Assembly: GCA_013350335.1 (NCBI GenBank)
Contig: CM023535.1
Span: 30,367,631 to 30,431,630 of the forward strand
Length of the DNA: 64,000 nt
Direction of reading: 5' to 3'
Origin: Chimonanthus salicifolius
Lineage: Eukaryota > Streptophyta > Magnoliopsida > Laurales > Calycanthaceae
Positions 1 to 11,243 of this stretch are shown here, piece after piece. The first letter of the stretch is position 1. Each line of letters opens with the position of its first letter. The translations under genes and the position numbers were made by a program. Below the pieces are notes generated by a model that did no database searches, had not been told where the DNA came from, and saw only the letters and a list, made by a program, of their open reading frames with translations.

Positions 1-774
1 TAAACAACCGTGGGGAAATGTAACCAGAGTCCATGCTCCATCGGGGAGATCGATAAAGCATTCGTGGGGAGTCATGACAATACCTTGATGAGGATTTTCC
101 ATCAAGAGGGATAATATGTGATTGTGATATGGATGATGGTTTGGACTCATGGCATATGACACCCATGGCATGGCATTGACTTGCATGGTTTTGGTATTAT
201 TTATATATATGTGTTTTGCTTATACTAATCCATGTGTTGACCCAACTCGGAGTACCTACTAGGCGCATTGTCTAACGCCCTACTTCTACCTTACATGATG
301 ACACAGGAAATGGATGACGCGAAGGACGTGATCGGAGCCAAGCTTAGGAGCTTGGATGAGCTAGAGTTATTTATTTAAGTTTTATTCATGGAAATGTAAT
401 TTGAGTAATTAGCTCATTGGGACTGTAATAACTTAGACTATTTGCTATGGTTTGGACTTTTATTTTGGACATTTTAAGTTAAGGAAATATTTGTTAAGTG
501 ATGTACTTCCTTGCTATTTAATAATTAGTAGGATAGCAATTCTATTATAATTTCTGCATTATGTTTAATTCCGCAACCTTAACTTATTTCGTATGAACCG
601 TTTCTGTGGACTTGGTCCGCGTACACACATGGTTGGCTAGTTAAGGGCCGAGCTTTGGAAGCTCGGACTTATCTCGCGTCGTGACGTCATGCTCTCTCTC
701 ACTCTTTATTTAAAATATATATATATATATATATACTCTGATTTTCGGCGAGTGAAAAAGGGCAGGGCGTTACA
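1..774 (+). mobile_element. Right end of a Tekay-type LTR (left end outside window)
   Basis: The segment ends in GGGCGTTACA, the terminal sequence shared by the other plus-oriented LTRs here, preceded by a (TA)n run (about 715-734) and the ACTCTGATTTTCGGCGAG block. It contains a CTTGATG/CATCAAG hairpin (84-90/100-106), a CCAAGCT/AGCTTGG hairpin near 338-356, and the LTR-end stem-loop (648-666). It most resembles the LTRs of the complete element at 12266-23263. No primer-binding site follows, so it is a 3' LTR or a solo LTR. The adjacent 5-bp target copy would be TGGGC (775-779), but its partner lies outside the window. Confidence 0.85.
648..666 (+). promoter_or_regulatory. LTR-end stem-loop, perfect 8-bp arms
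   Basis: CCGAGCTT (648-655) pairs with AAGCTCGG (659-666) across a 3-nt loop. It sits between the conserved GGCCAGTTAAG-like and CTCGCGTCGTGACG blocks about 110 bp from the LTR end. Equivalent stems with different arm sequence occur in the other LTRs. Confidence 0.6.
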
Positions 775-1744
775 TGGGCTTGGTGGTTAAGAAATAGTGG
801 AGAAAAGAATGTGATTTGGGAAGAAAAGATAGGGTAGGATCAAATTTTGCTAAGGAGATTAGGGTTTTATGGTTTAATGTAATGTAATGCATGGATGGTT
901 GAGATCAAAAGATAACATGAATAATGGATGAGATGAAGTAGGTGACATGCCCTAAGGTTGACGAATGATATGCGCATGAGGTGTTTTGGATTTGTAAAAA
1001 TCGTGTATGGGTTGGAAAGATTGGGATGATGAGGTGTTGGTGATTTAGGAATGAATCTGGATGGATTTTAGGTCAAAATGCATGGCTAGATTTTAGTTGC
1101 AAAAATTGTGTGGATGGAGATAGGGAAAATCGTGTGGAGATATGGATTGGATAAGGATGCAAGTTAAATAAAAATCTAGGGTTTTAATGCATGAATGGCT
1201 ATGATTGAATGGGATCTAAATCTAATGGTTAGCTAATGGATGGCTAACATTAATTATGGAAATGATGAGATGATTTATGAATGATTATAATTCTAAGGTT
1301 GATCTATATGATAAATGGATTGGATGGCCTAGTTCTAATATGATGAATGAATGCATTGGATATGGAAATGTGGCTCTAGGTTTTACCTAATTTTGATGAA
1401 TGAGATGAAGGGTTGCGATTGAAGATAGATGATGGATGGTAGATATGAATTTTGAATGGACAAGGCTTGGGCGTGTAAATGGGTTATGGACTTAGGGTTT
1501 TGAATCCCTAAATGAGCACATGGGCCTCCAGTGGAACTTGGACTTGAGTTTAAGGACTTGGGCCTTTGTTGATCTTTAAGTGCACATTGGCCTCCCCCAT
1601 TGTGTAAAATGTGCATGGATTGCTTGTGGCCTGGCCCAATGTTGGCTTGTGAAGCTTAGCCTGGCCCAATTGAAGTGGATCTCTGGCCCATGGATCTTGC
1701 AATTCAAACTCTTGTTCTCTTCCGGCCTCTTTAATTGCAAATTC

Positions 1745-2060
1745 TCTTTTCTAGAATTAAATAGTTAGTCATACACTTAAAATCTAAAATATTGAATTAA
1801 TCTAGACTCTCATAAATGGATGCAGACTAATCAATTTACATTGAAAAACCTAAAAGTGGAGTGAAATTAATCATAAAAATTCTAGGTCTTTCAAATTAAG
1901 GTCTAAACTTGCAATTATCCACTGTTTTGAGATTGTTTTCCTGTAGTTTCCATACTCGTCTACAAAACTAAAGAGTGACATTAAATGCACCTAACAAAAA
2001 CAAAATCAAGGCTAACTAATCCAAAATTGAAGGGTAAAAATTTAAACTTTCAGTACTCAA
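1745..2060 (+). repeat. Diverged direct repeat, copy 1
   Basis: Matches 3230-3534 in order, with shared words such as ACTCTCATAA, GGCTAACTAATCCAAA and a final TCAACA. The copies are perhaps 60-70% alike by eye. They could be short LTRs of a small (about 1.8 kb) terminal-repeat element, but no target duplication was identified. Confidence 0.45.
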
Positions 2061-3229
2061 CATGAGTCACCAGGGATCAAGATTTGATTTGATGGAGATT
2101 TATTGTCCAAAATTCGTTTATTGCAATACTACATTGGATTTATAATTTTGCACATTATAAATAAAGGGTCAGACTACATGGTAAACTCGAATTTGGACTT
2201 CGGAACTCTACACTAGGAGTGGACAAGGAGAGGAGGAAAAAAATAGAAGACCAAGAAGAAGAAGAGGAATTCAAATTGTCACATTGGGTTCTTAAGATTA
2301 GTGACTTTGAATTTTATCTTATTTTTCTTGTATTCTTTGATTTCCAATTCTAAGTTTTGTAATTCAAATTCCATGTTAACTGATGTTTGTGTGACGAATG
2401 TCATTCACTCAATTTACGTTCTTGAAATCTAATGTTGTTATCGAATTTACCACCCCTCTTTAAAATTGGAAGTAATGAAAATTTAGCTTGGGTGAACCCC
2501 TGTTTCGGTTTCTAAGGCTCTTATCTATAAGAGTGCAATGAAAATTTAGTATAGGAAGAGGAGCCTTACTTTTTCACTCAGGTCCAATTTTAGACTTCAA
2601 TTGTTTTAATTCTTGAATAATTCAAATGGATGACATGAATGCAACGTTAATTAATTTACGCGAGCTCTAGGTTCTAGGCTTTAACTTTGTCAATAAAATT
2701 TAAAACATAATGCCACCTTGATGTTCTGATCCAATTCCACTGTACCATATGTATTCTATTTGATTTCTTGATTCTTTAATCTTTATTCTTATAAATCCTA
2801 TTCATTGAACTAAGTTAGAATTATTATGTTTGCATCTTAATTTTGTTCTTCTTAATTGAGACATGGTTGTTTATAATTTCTAGATAAGTGCTTTTCATGA
2901 AAGTTAGAATTCATAATGGTTAAATTTTAATTTTAGATGATATTTCAATTATTGGATTGACTTTAGGAATTTAGAAAAAATTCTAAACAAATGTTATACT
3001 TCTAGTGATTAGAATTTTGATTTCCATGTATAGATTTATTTCTAATATTTATTTTTCTTGAACTACACAATTTCAATTTCATATATTTGCTTTTTCATAT
3101 ATTTTGAATGTTCATTGTGGGATCGACCTCGCACTCAATCGCTATACTATTTAATGGTTCGTGCACTTGCGAGTAAATAAATGTAAAACTTTTTATTCAC
3201 AACAATGGGCTGACTTGTGCCTAGTGTTG

Positions 3230-3534
3230 TGAATTACCACTTTGACAGTCAAGATCTCAAAATTAATTATCACAATTCAAACTCTCATAACTGGATTTGA
3301 ATTATGACATTTTACAATAAATTCTAAAATTTGAGGTAATATTCACATTCTCTCCAAAATTAGCAATTATAGCCCACATTGAGCATTTTTTCTTCAATTT
3401 CACTTCACTTCCTTGTATTCTCATGAATAATCTACAAAACACAAAAACACCATTAAACATATCTAATCTACATAAACTAAAGGCTAACTAATCCAAATAT
3501 CAGAGGTAAAATAATAATTTTCTAGTGTTCAACA
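3230..3534 (+). repeat. Diverged direct repeat, copy 2
   Basis: Partner of 1745-2060. Its end (GTGTTCAACA) lies directly beside the chromovirus pol fragment starting at 3539, so the repeat-bearing unit probably interrupted that pol gene. Confidence 0.45.
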
Positions 3535-3538
3535 ACTA

Positions 3539-3868
3539 TTGCCAAGGTACATAAGACCATTCAAGATCTTGGACAAGATCGGTGGAGTCGCTTATCGTTT
3601 GGCGTTACCTCTGAGTTTGGCAAGAGTTCACAATGTATTTCATGTGTTGAATTGGGAAAACATCGACATCACAGATGACGTGGCTTTCAATGAAGGAGTG
3701 GTAGAGATCCAGGACACTGGAAATCTACAGCTCAGGAAGAAGATGATAACTCAAGTGAAGGTGCTTTGTAGGCATCATGGAGCTAAAAATACTACCTGAG
3801 AGTGCGAATCTACGATGCGGGAGTTGTATCCCTATATACTTATGGAGAAAGGTATTCTTTTGGTTTAA
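3539..3868 (+). pseudogene. Chromovirus integrase C-terminus with chromodomain (element F), fragment
   Basis: The translation begins inside the integrase C-terminal region: PRYIRPF matches the GPY/F-type motif and is followed by GGVAYRLALP and ARVHNVFHV, both standard in Ty3/gypsy chromovirus integrases. A chromodomain-like tail follows, with QVKVLCRHHG corresponding to the VKVxWxxHG strand. The Trp of the expected ATWE motif is a stop (TGA, 3797-3799), after which the frame continues in homology (ECES, then LYPYI). Everything upstream in gag-pol is missing and replaced by unrelated repeat sequence. By family knowledge the chromodomain steers integration to chromatin marks; this copy is dead. 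Confidence 0.8.
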
Positions 3869-3887
3869 AATTCGAGACGAAATTTCT

Positions 3888-3902
3888 TTAAGGGGAGTAG
3901 GA
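3888..3902 (+). promoter_or_regulatory. Polypurine tract of element F
   Basis: TTTAAGGGGAGTAGGA lies directly before the LTR start TGTGAGACC and just after a GAGACGAAATTTC phrase typical of Tekay/Del 3' untranslated regions. In the family this tract primes plus-strand DNA synthesis. Confidence 0.75.
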
Positions 3903-4193
3903 TGTGAGACCCTGACCATTGTTTAGTATAATGATTGAATTTTCAGACTGTTAAACGTGTTTTGTGACTGGTTAATCTAGCAGAGCGCTGACTGAGCTTT
4001 TCGAAAAGCAAGAGTTTGACCCAATCTAAGCTCATTTGATTAGTGATCCAGCTCGTTGAGGTCTGGAGGTCAAAATAATCATTTCCCAATATTGGTTGTT
4101 ATATAAGAAAAACCCATGAATAATGTCTTCAAAACTACCAGTGTATGAAACCACTCTTCTTACATGGTCAGGCCTTGAAATTCGCACACACAT

Positions 4194-7100
4194 TGTAACG
4201 CCCCACCCTTTTTCACACTAAGAAAAATCAGAGTATATATATATATAAAGTGAGAGAGAGCGGGAACGTCACAACGCGAGTTAAGTCCGGGTTTCCAAAC
4301 CCGACCCATAACTGGCCAACGATATGTGTGCGTGGACCAAGTCCACTAAAACAGTTCACACGTTTTAAAAATTAACTGCGGAATTAATATATGAATAGAA
4401 TACTATCCATATCCATGATATAAATGAGCAAGGAAGCCAATCACTATTAAATTAACTTAAGTTCAAATATCCAAAAATCATCATCTAACCATAACAAAGT
4501 AAACTAAGTTATTACAATCCCAAAATGCTAATTATCTCAAATACATTGTTCCAAAATCAATTATGTAGACATAAACATAAAACTGCCCAAGTTCCTAAGT
4601 TGTCTTTCTTCACGTCCCATGCCCTTTCCATTTCCTATTTCAACATCTAAAGGGTAGAAGTAGGGCGTTAGTCAATGTGCCCAGTAAGAATTCCAAATAG
4701 GGTTATACACATAAGATCAATATAAAAATCAGAATAAGAGCATCATATTAAAACTGTAACATATCATAGTACCAAAAACAGCGCATGATAAACATATCCA
4801 AATCATTCAAATGTATGTGTCATGTCATGGGTGTCATATGCCAATGATCCCCCACCCAATCTCCATATCAACACCACAAAAATCATAACAACATTTTCCT
4901 TGATATAATGAAACCATATCATGGTGTTTCCTTGACCATTTACGTATGCAGTGTTTGGTGACGGCACCACCAGGTCACTGTTATACCTCCCCACGTGTGT
5001 TAATCAGAATTACCGATGGAGAATGGACTCCTCCCTCTGCGCAGGGTTTTTGGACTGGTTACCTCGGAGCCCTTTGGCCCAATTACGCCGTACCCCTATC
5101 TAGCAATCCCGGACAAGGCCAACAAATCAATGGTTCACATAGCTTCATATAAGCTAGTATCAAGCCCCAAGTCATGTCTGGACAGCTCATAACTCGGCTT
5201 GCTGTCCCATATACTCCCTCCCATGCCATAGCTGAGATCATGTATGCAAAAATGCCATATCATATCAAATCATATTGAAATTCAGTTCATAAAACTTATA
5301 CCATTTGATTTACCAAAATAAACATTGTACTGAAATAAGAACCAGTAACATATAAGATCCATATGCATCTCAACAAGCTAGGAATCCTACCAAATCCCAC
5401 TAAAGTATCCTTGCTATTTTGTGATGCGACGTGCAACGATTACGTCAAAACCAATCACACACCTGTTTAAGAAATCTCTTTACCTTAAATGAATTCAGTC
5501 ATATACAATCATCAACTTAGTTATCCATTTGATTTAAATCATCCCTTACATCCTTCCAGTTAGACTAAAGTTTTTGGAAACATCAATTAAAAATCAACTT
5601 TTCATTTCAATCGACTGAATCACCCTCTGCTACAGTGTTTTGTCTTACCGCAGATTTTCAGTCGACTGAAATATACTTTCAGTCGAATGAAACCCAACTC
5701 AGTATTGTTCTTTCCTTGACTGCTACCTTTTAGACGACTGAATCACAGATTCAGTCGGCTGACTCTGAGTCAAACCCTTTGTATTCTTGGTCAACTCCCT
5801 TTCAGTCTGCTGACTTTTGATCAGATTAACTGTGTGTTCGGCCAGTACAGATTCAGTCGATTGAATCCATGATTCAATCTGCTGAAACATCAGCCAACAG
5901 TTTTCGCGTTTGCTAAGTAATCAATCAATTGACTGAATCAAAGATTCAGTCGGCTGAAACATGTCTAATCCTTTTACTTATTTGTTACGTCTATGTTTAG
6001 TCTACTGAATCACAAGATTTAGTCGGCAAAAACTCTCAGAAACAGTTTTCTGTTACAGCGAACTCCAATTCAGTCGACTGAATCAAAGATTCAATCGGCT
6101 AAACATCTCAGAAACTCTTTGCCTTCTTCAGCCAGCACTAGTTCAGTCGACCGAATCCAAGATTCAGCCGACTGACTGTTTGTCAGTCTCTTTCGTTTGA
6201 TCCTTTGGCTAGACCTTTCTTCATGGAATACATTCCTTATTAATTTAAAACATATTAAACCTCATCCATACAACTCTCAGTTGGTTTTACTCTTCCCTCT
6301 AACCAAAGCTAGAGTCCTCTCCATTTATCTTTTCAATCTTGTGCCATGGAAACAAGATTCTAAATTCTATTCTTTGGTTGTTGGTTTTCAATATCTATCC
6401 ATTCCTTAAATGGATACTAACTCCATGATCATTTAACAGTTTGACCATTTTATTCTAATAGTCTTGGAGCCCATGGATTCGGCCACCCATGGCCAAATCC
6501 ATGACTTCCTTAATTTCATTCCTATCTAAATAAACATGGGACATACCTTTACCTGTCTCCTCATTTCTTTTGTTCTGTATTCCTTTCTTTTCTCCTTCTT
6601 TCCTTCCTTGTTTCTTCAGCAAGTCCTCTGGGTATCAATAGTGTAAGTGGTGTAGAGAGATAGAGGAGAAGATGAGGGATTTCCTTGTTTCAAAAGATGA
6701 AATTAGGCCAAGACTTTGGTGTGCCCCTTTGTATACCAGCCTAAGTCCTCTCACTCTCCTTTCATTACTATTTGTCCAACCAAGGTGTCCCTTGGTTTAG
6801 CCAAGAGGACACTTGGCTTAAGCTCAAGGAGCCTTTCCATCTCCCAACGTGGGCATGGGTTTCCTCTCACATGAGATGGAAACCCTCCATCTTCCCATTC
6901 AACTCACTTGAGATGGAAATCTCTTCCACTTCCCTTTTAACTCAGCTCAACTCATTTTAATTAATTGAACTCATTTCCCACTCAACTCAAGTAATTTAAT
7001 TTCCAACTTGAACAATTCAACTCAATACTTGAGCTCACCCATGGTTAACCAAGTCAACCAAGGTTTAGTCGACCATGCACCTTATTGTGTTTAGGCCCCA

Positions 7101-7461
7101 TCTTGGCCATGTCACTTACATGCCACCTCATATACACGCCACCTCACTTGATGAGGTGGATCTATACATTGGGTCTTAATTGGGTAGCTAACCCAATTAA
7201 ATTATCCTTACCCATTTACTTACAATTAGCTCATTTATGACCCATTGGGTCCCAATTGGGTAATTGACCCATTTAATTACACTTACCCCATTATTTTCAA
7301 TCGAACTCTATCCATGATCCATTGGATCTTAATTGGGTTTTTGACCCAACTCCTTCCCATCTAAGGTCCATTCCAACCAATAATTTTAATATTCAATCCA
7401 TTTGCAATCCAAATTAGACCAAAATTAATATATTATAAGTGATGAAAAATCGGGTGTTACA
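4194..7461 (-). mobile_element. Solo LTR G, 3268 bp, minus orientation
   Basis: Read on the minus strand it begins TGTAACACCCGATTTTTCATC (complement of the right end) and ends GGTGGGGCGTTACA. It is flanked by perfect 5-bp duplications CACAT (4189-4193, 7462-7466). No internal region is attached, so it is a solo LTR left by LTR-LTR recombination. It shares the terminal modules of the other giant LTRs, but its central region carries a different palindrome (TCAGTCGACTGAATC type, 5594-6180). A hairpin CGGGTTT/AAACCCG (4288-4294/4297-4303) is the local version of the LTR-end stem-loop. Confidence 0.92.
5594..6180. repeat. Array of dispersed TCAGTCGACTGAATC-type palindromes
   Basis: At least eight paired half-sites occur, each roughly TTCAGTCGACTGAATC, a 2-4 base spacer, then GATTCAGTCGGCTGA, spaced 60-80 bp. 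Clear copies lie near 5655, 5730, 5855, 5930, 6000, 6065 and 6140. The flanks between copies are not similar, so this is not a simple tandem repeat. Confidence 0.8.
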
Positions 7462-10261
7462 CACATTATGTTATTTTGTCACAGTGGTATTTTCAGATTT
7501 TTACAATGATTTTCCGGGATATGATTTTTAAATGAGCATTATCTACAAACCCCAATTTTTCAAATAACCCGTGATCCGAAAATTTGCAAAACTTGAATCA
7601 CAGTCAATCTGTATTTGGTCAGAACCTTTGGCATTTTTAAAATTTTAATTTGATATTTTAAATGCCCATTTTTGGGACGTAAAACATAGACCGTCTATTT
7701 TGATAAAATATTGGTTTTGTGAAAAATAACCAACTTTTGGTATCAACATAAAAATCTGACATTACTACCCTTAGTAAACCCCGCATTCATAACATAGCTG
7801 CGGTGTTAGATTTGTAAGGTCTCAGAATTTGGAAATTAATATAAATGTGAATATTATTTATTTTAATGATGGAAATTATAAAATTGGTGGAGTAAATGGT
7901 AAATGGGCCAAAATTGGATAAAGGCCCAAGTGTGGCCCAATAGACTATGGTTTGGATTTAAATTTATTCAAATGGGTCAAGAATGGTCAAATGGGGTCAA
8001 ATACCCATTTGGGACCCAATGGGTCAAGATGGTTATGCTCTAAGGTAAATGGGCTAGATGGAAATGTAATTGGGCCATGGGCCCAATGGTGATCCATTTA
8101 GAGTGGGCTTAATGAAATTTAATCACCCTAAGTAATTTGGAATTAAACAATGGTGGTGTGGCCAAGTGGGACCCACCTCCACCTCATCAAGTGAGGTGGC
8201 GTGTGGGCCAATGTTAAGTGGGGCCGGCCACATGGTTGACTTGGTCAACCATGGGTGGAATAATGGGAATTAGGTTAAATAAAAATGAATTAACCTAAGT
8301 TAATTACCAAATTAATTAAATACTTAAATTAATAAGTTGGTGGCTAAATGGGGTTAGATTGGTCAAAGGGAGACCAAGCTACCCCACCTCAAAATGTTAA
8401 ACACGTTGGGCATGGTGGTGGTTTAGATAACCACCACCATAAAGCAAATAAGAGATATTTAAAAATATCTAAGAAAATATCTTAGGGTTGGTGGAGTAAT
8501 AAATGGTAAAACGAGTTAAGTTGAGTCCATTTTTTCTTTACCATTTCTTATTCTCTTTTCATTCTACTCTCTCCATTTTCATTCTCCCATGGCCGTCCTC
8601 TACATGTCCAAGTGAAGGAGAAGAAAAGAGAGGAGCTCAAGGAGAGAACAAAGAAGTAAAAAGTTGGGGCAAAAATTTATCTAAGGTTAAGGTCATCATC
8701 TTCCTCTCATCATCTTTCCTCCTTTCCTCTCTCAATTCAAACCTAACATGGCCGATTCTAGGGTTGGGAGTTGCCACCCTTGATCAAAGATCTTGACCTA
8801 TCAAAGATCAAGAGGAAGGAGAGAGGACGCTAAGGAGACCGACGGGAGCGGCGAAAATCGGAGGAGACGTCGGATAGTGAGTATTTCTTAAATAAAAGAA
8901 TTTTGGATTTTAGGGTTTAATAAATGGAATTTATTTTTGTGAAATTAATGGTGGATAGGTGATTTTATACTATGGAATTTAGATACATTAAATGGAAGGG
9001 TGGAAGATGGAGAAAATCCTAAATAGGTGAATTAGGGTTAGGGTAAGAAATTGGAGAAATATATTGTGTGCATTGTGTGATTGATTAAATTGAGCACGGA
9101 ATTGGGTACTTGGAAATAAGAATCATGGGCCATAGGGTTCGGCCATGTAATATGGCCGAACCCCATGGTGGGTGATTTGGTGGTTGGTTTAAATTGCTTA
9201 GGGTTTTAAGAATGGAAAGCAATGTGGGTTCTTGATTAATGAATTAGGGTTTTAATGAATGCATGGGAGTAATGTTTTAAAATGATTGTATGATGAAAAA
9301 TGCAATGGAATGGTGATGAAATGGTGATTAAATGAAGGGTTTAAAGGGTAATGTGTTGATGAATTTTGGGTTTCAAGTGAACAAAAGTGATGATCCAAAT
9401 GTGGCTAAGAATATGGTTTAGTTGCATGATTTAAACCCCTCAATGAGGGATTATTGGTGGATCTAAAATGTAACAATGGACCCAAGAAAAAATGGAGAAA
9501 GGAACATCATGGGTTCGGCCATGGTGTATGACCGAACCCATGCCCCAAATTGTAAATCAATTTGGGTTTAAGGTCAATGGGTATATATGTGATTAAGTAT
9601 GGGGTTTGAATGGATTTAAATGAGTAATGGTTAGATTAATTACATGATAAATTTTAATGTTTTGGTAAGTCAATGATGGACCTAAGTTAAGGACCTAGGT
9701 TGTGGATCAATTTTGGGTTTAAATAGGCATGAATGAATGAGTAATTGTTTATGTAAAGGGGTAGTGGCACAAATGGTAATTATTGGCTAAAATGAAGAAA
9801 CCCACTAAGTTATGATTTATGGGCTCGGAAATGATTAAAATTTGGATTGATTTGGTAATTTAATAAGGTACCGGATAGCGCGAGCGGTACGCGAGTCGGT
9901 AGCCGGATTGTCGAACGAAAACGAAATAAAGACGCGAGTCGTATTCGGTAGGATTCCTACCTATTTGTAAGCCGTGGATGTGTGATGGTATTTTTGTCAT
10001 ATTTTATTGATTTTAGTATTTATCTTATGATGGGTTTTTACAATTATGGATGCTATGTTTAAGATGGATTTTATTTAATGGCTATGAACTATGATTAAGG
10101 TTATGCATTATAAATTAAGGCTATGTATGATATCTTAAGGTTATGAGTTATAAATATTACATAGCATAATGTATTACATCTCATGCATGGCATGGACGGA
10201 AAAAAATAAACAAACCGGAGTCCATGCTCCGTCGGGACGACCGAGAACAGGCATGGGGACA

Positions 10262-10286
10262 CCTTGACGAGGCTTTGCCGTCAAGG
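10262..10286 (+). promoter_or_regulatory. CCTTGACG/CGTCAAGG hairpin in LTR H
   Basis: Perfect 8-bp arms with a 9-nt loop. The LTRs at 84-106 and 15169-15191 have CTTGATG/CATCAAG at the same place, so the C-G pair here corresponds to a T-A pair there. Confidence 0.6.
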
Positions 10287-10899
10287 GGGATATTTTGCGG
10301 TTGGACATGTCTTGACGAGGTTCTTCCATCAAGAGGGATATGACAGTATATGGCAGGAATGATGGGTGGGATTCATAACATAGACACCCAGGGCATGGCA
10401 TACATCGTATATTTTCACTATACGTGGTTTATCACTTTTCATTGGGTTATTATCAGTATGTTGTTATTACTAATCCATGTGCTAGCCCTACTCGGAGTCC
10501 TACTGGGCGCGTTGTTCTAACGCCCTACTTCTACCCTAGCTGACAATGCAGGAGATGGCGGACTGGAAGGGCGAGACGGAAGCCAAGCTTAGGAGCTTGG
10601 GAAGGCGGACTAGTTATTTTGTTTAAGTTGAATTATTTCATTTTGGAAATGTGTAATTGTATAATTTAGCTTGTTGGAAATGTAATAACTTAGATGGCTT
10701 GCTATGTTGTATATTTTATTTTGGACGGTGCAGTCCAGAGGCATTTTAGTAATTAAATGGATCTTACTTCCCTGCTATCTGAAAAACTGGTAGGATAGTT
10801 CTATGATCATCTGCATTTATTTTTAGGTTCCGTGAGCTTACTTGCTACGCGTGAACCGTACTCGTGGACTTATGTTCCACGCACGCGTAGGGTTGGCCA

Positions 10900-10934
10900 G
10901 TTAAGGGCCGGGCTTTAGAAGCTCGGAACTTAAC
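10900..10934 (+). promoter_or_regulatory. LTR-end stem-loop of LTR H
   Basis: GTTAAG (10900-10905) pairs with CTTAAC (10929-10934). The interior CCGGGCTT and AAGCTCGG pair with one offset. It lies about 90 bp before the LTR end, next to CTCGCGTCGTGACG. Confidence 0.55.
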
Positions 10935-11235
10935 TCGCGTCGTGACGTCTGTGCCCTTTGTCACTTTATCACTCAAAAAAAAATGTACTCTGATTTAACG
11001 GTGAAAAGGGGCGGGTGTTACAAGATTTTTGTTAAAGGATTTCGAAAATAATTGAATTTACAAAAGTTAGAAGGAAAGTTTGTTTCAAATCTTTATTCAG
11101 ATATTTTGATTTTTTGGATCTTTTGGATTTTTTGGAAAATAAAAATGGAGAGGAAAGAGGTATAAGCTCCTTCAGATCCACCATTGATGAAATCAATGGT
11201 TGGGATCTTTCAGGTGAAATATATATATCAGAACC

Positions 11236-11243
11236 TATAAATA
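11236..11243 (+). promoter_or_regulatory. TATA box of F LTR
   Basis: TATAAATA in the context CCTATAAATAGAAG, followed about 40-90 bp later by a pyrimidine-rich stretch, as expected for the U3/R boundary of a plant LTR. Confidence 0.55.

Larger units (their letters stand above)
775..3538. other. Gene-less region, decayed repeat sequence
   Basis: No coding region is recognisable; the frames are short and lack family motifs. The first ~950 bases are a T/G-rich stretch of repeated ATGGAT and AATGG words. A TATA-like TATAAATA lies at 2156-2163. A phrase typical of plant Ty3/gypsy LTR or leader regions (GTGGGATCGACCTCGCACTC, followed by TGCACTTGCGAG) lies at about 3117-3175. Together with the two direct repeats described separately this suggests the wreck of another LTR element, but no intact boundary was found. 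Confidence 0.5.
7813..11022 (+). mobile_element. Solo LTR H, 3210 bp, plus orientation
   Basis: Runs from TGTAAGGTCTCAG to GGGCGGGTGTTACA between perfect duplications AGATT (7808-7812, 11023-11027). It contains two GGTTCGGCCAT-type palindromes (about 9137 and 9512), a purine-rich leader ending in a donor-like GTGAGT at 8877, GGTAGGATTCCTACC at about 9949, a CCTTGACG/CGTCAAGG hairpin (10262-10286) and the LTR-end stem-loop (10900-10934). It is close to solo LTRs J and K on the opposite strand. Confidence 0.92.

Noticed and set aside
715..736. (TA)n run as a promoter
   Set aside because: It lies about 50 bp before the LTR end, where other LTRs have an A-run, so it is a length-variable AT tract rather than a TATA box.
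1383..1768. Possible host gene in the left flank
   Set aside because: Only 60-80 codon frames on both strands, in low-complexity text, without splice structure or domain.
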